Below the pieces are notes generated by a model, which saw only the letters and a list, made by a program, of their open reading frames with translations, was not told the DNA's origin and made no database searches. The position numbers and the translations under genes are program-made. Shown piece by piece: positions 62,846 to 64,000 of a stretch of DNA of 64,000 nucleotides. This DNA comes from Bacillota bacterium. GTDB lineage: Bacteria; Bacillota; Clostridia; Peptostreptococcales; Anaerovoracaceae. The stretch's first letter is position 1. Each line of letters opens with the position of its first letter. Location of the stretch: contig JAETTD010000010.1 in assembly GCA_021769295.1 (NCBI GenBank), forward strand, positions 1-64,000, read 5' to 3'.

Positions 62846-64000
62846 TTAGCTGAACATTCCGAGTCCGAAGAACGAATCCATTTGACCCAGAAGTACCATT
62901 ACCATCATAACCGGAGCTATAAACTTAATACAGAAATCATAGAAAGTCTTGGTTCTGAATTGTGCTCCGTTGAGAGTAGCTTCCTCGTTAACCCACGAGG
63001 TAGGTATTACTATAGCGCAGTAGCAAGCGCCGAGAGGCATCAGTATGCCTTCTGCAATCAAATCAATGGCGTCGAGCCAAGTGCTCTGTCCGAAGAACTG
63101 AGGGAAACCGTTAGCTCCAAGTCCGTCCAATGATACAAGTGAAGCTGTAATTGCGATAGATATACCCAGTATAGTAACTATCTTTTTTCTGTTCGGTTTT
63201 TTGCCTTTTTCTATGGCCTTATCCATTGCAACCGCAGCGATTCCTTCCAGCAGTGCTATAGAAGAAGTGATAGCTGCTATAAACACAAGGCTGTAGAAGA
63301 AGAAGCCGAACAGAGGTCCGAAGCCACCCATGGAATTAAATACAGTCTGCAGAGTTATGAACAGCAGTCCGGGGCCTTGTCCCGGTTGAAAGCCCGAAGC
63401 AAATACGGCAGGCATTGTTGCAAGTCCGGCCATTATGGCAACGAGAGTGTCAGCGAAAGGAATTACCAAAGCGCTGTTCTCAAGGTTTTGGTCTTTAGGC
63501 AGATATGAGCCATAAGCAATCATTATTGCCATTCCCAGTGAAAGGGAGAAGAACATCTGACCGCCTGCGACGGATAATACCTTTATCCAGCCCGTTCCTT
63601 CAAAAGCAGACCAGTCAGGCTTGAACATGAAAGCTAAGCCTTCTGATGCACCCGGAAGAGTAACGCTTCTGATTATAACTATTACGAGTAATATAAACAA
63701 TGCAGGCATTGCAACGGCCGAGAATTTTTCGATACCGCCGGAAACGCCGCCTCTTACTATAATTACAGTAAGAATTACGAATATAAGGGAGAAGATTACG
63801 GTTTGAACCATATTGGTAGTAAATTCACCGAAGAATTCTCCGCTGTCCATTCCGCCTATTCCCCAGCTTGCTCCGAAAAGATCGCCAAGGTTTGATAAAG
63901 CATATTTGATGCAGTATCCTCCGAGCATTGAATAGAAGGATAGAATCAGCCATGGTGCAATAGCTTCCATCCAACCGATAAATGCGTATTTTTTTGACAG
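62846..64000 (-). CDS. Sodium-dependent NSS/SNF family transporter (partial)
   Basis: At least 384 residues are visible; the N-terminal part lies beyond the right edge, since the frame stays open through position 64000 (LSKKYAFIGW before the first internal Met). About ten membrane segments remain. GGQMFFSLSLGMAIMIAYGSY, ENSALVIPFADTLVAIMAG and FQPGQGPGLLFITL are signatures of bacterial neurotransmitter:sodium symporters, which import amino acids. The missing start would carry the sodium-site helix 1. Confidence 0.92.
   Translation of the reverse strand: MSKKYAFIGWMEAIAPWLILSFYSMLGGYCIKYALSNLGDLFGASWGIGGMDSGEFFGEFTTNMVQTVIFSLIFVILTVIIVRGGVSGGIEKFSAVAMPALFILLVIVIIRSVTLPGASEGLAFMFKPDWSAFEGTGWIKVLSVAGGQMFFSLSLGMAIMIAYGSYLPKDQNLENSALVIPFADTLVAIMAGLATMPAVFASGFQPGQGPGLLFITLQTVFNSMGGFGPLFGFFFYSLVFIAAITSSIALLEGIAAVAMDKAIEKGKKPNRKKIVTILGISIAITASLVSLDGLGANGFPQFFGQSTWLDAIDLIAEGILMPLGACYCAIVIPTSWVNEEATLNGAQFRTKTFYDFCIKFIAPVMMVMVLLGQMDSFFGLGMFS

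Overview
The window reads as chromosome of an anaerobic, low-to-mid GC Firmicute of class Clostridia. Arginine is mostly AGA/AGG, Shine-Dalgarno sites are strong, the ribosomal operon has Gram-positive order, S14 is the zinc type, and sporulation-type genes (a SpoIIQ-like M23 protein, bofA) are present. The 4-hydroxybutyrate fermentation genes and the sodium-pumping decarboxylase fit an amino-acid or GABA fermenter such as an Anaerovoracaceae/Peptostreptococcales relative. That placement is inference. No rRNA, tRNA, CRISPR array, insertion sequence or prophage was recognised.

Layout. 1-520: tail of an upstream gene with terminator, then non-coding DNA with seven GTATAC palindromes. 521-5147: operon with a YwaF-like membrane protein, type I dehydroquinase, ecfA1-ecfA2-ecfT and trmB. 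5256-11466: SpoIIQ-like protein, aminotransferase, YdbC/PC4 protein, DUF378 protein, TGS-domain nucleoside kinase, psuK-psuG. 12282-27868: S10-spc-alpha superoperon from rpsJ to rplQ, including secY, adk, map, infA and rpoA. 28290-36457: five genes of a biotin-dependent sodium-pumping decarboxylase/transcarboxylase, a second aminotransferase, an Lrp regulator and a PrpR-type sigma-54 activator.

36763-52440: a large 4-hydroxybutyrate/crotonyl-CoA locus of two divergent operons. Leftward: abfD (4-hydroxybutyryl-CoA dehydratase), acyl-CoA dehydrogenase, etfB, etfA. Rightward: a 3-hydroxyacyl-CoA-dehydrogenase-like protein, an acetoacetate-decarboxylase-family protein, an MFS carrier, a TctBCA tricarboxylate transporter, a VOC protein, a membrane-anchored ASCH protein, 4-hydroxybutyrate dehydrogenase, crotonase and a CoA-transferase. 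The 307-bp gap between them holds a clear -24/-12 promoter facing right, a near-consensus one facing left, and a 12-bp inverted repeat between them, as expected for a shared sigma-54 enhancer. 52481-64000: a PD-(D/E)XK-like protein with a predicted leaderless transcript, pcrA, ligA, SRP RNA, dnaX-ybaB-recR, an inverted yaaL-like gene, bofA, a probably transferred AAA_14 ATPase, and a truncated NSS transporter.

The most unusual structure is a dispersed family of intergenic hairpin arrays (11605-11830, 27943-28042, 36500-36727). Ten TGCCGYAAA/TTTRCGGCA units are spaced exactly 62 bp apart within every array. An unrelated tandem array at 53420-53675 also repeats at exactly 62 bp, and the GTATAC region near position 200 is a duplication with a period of 62-63 bp.
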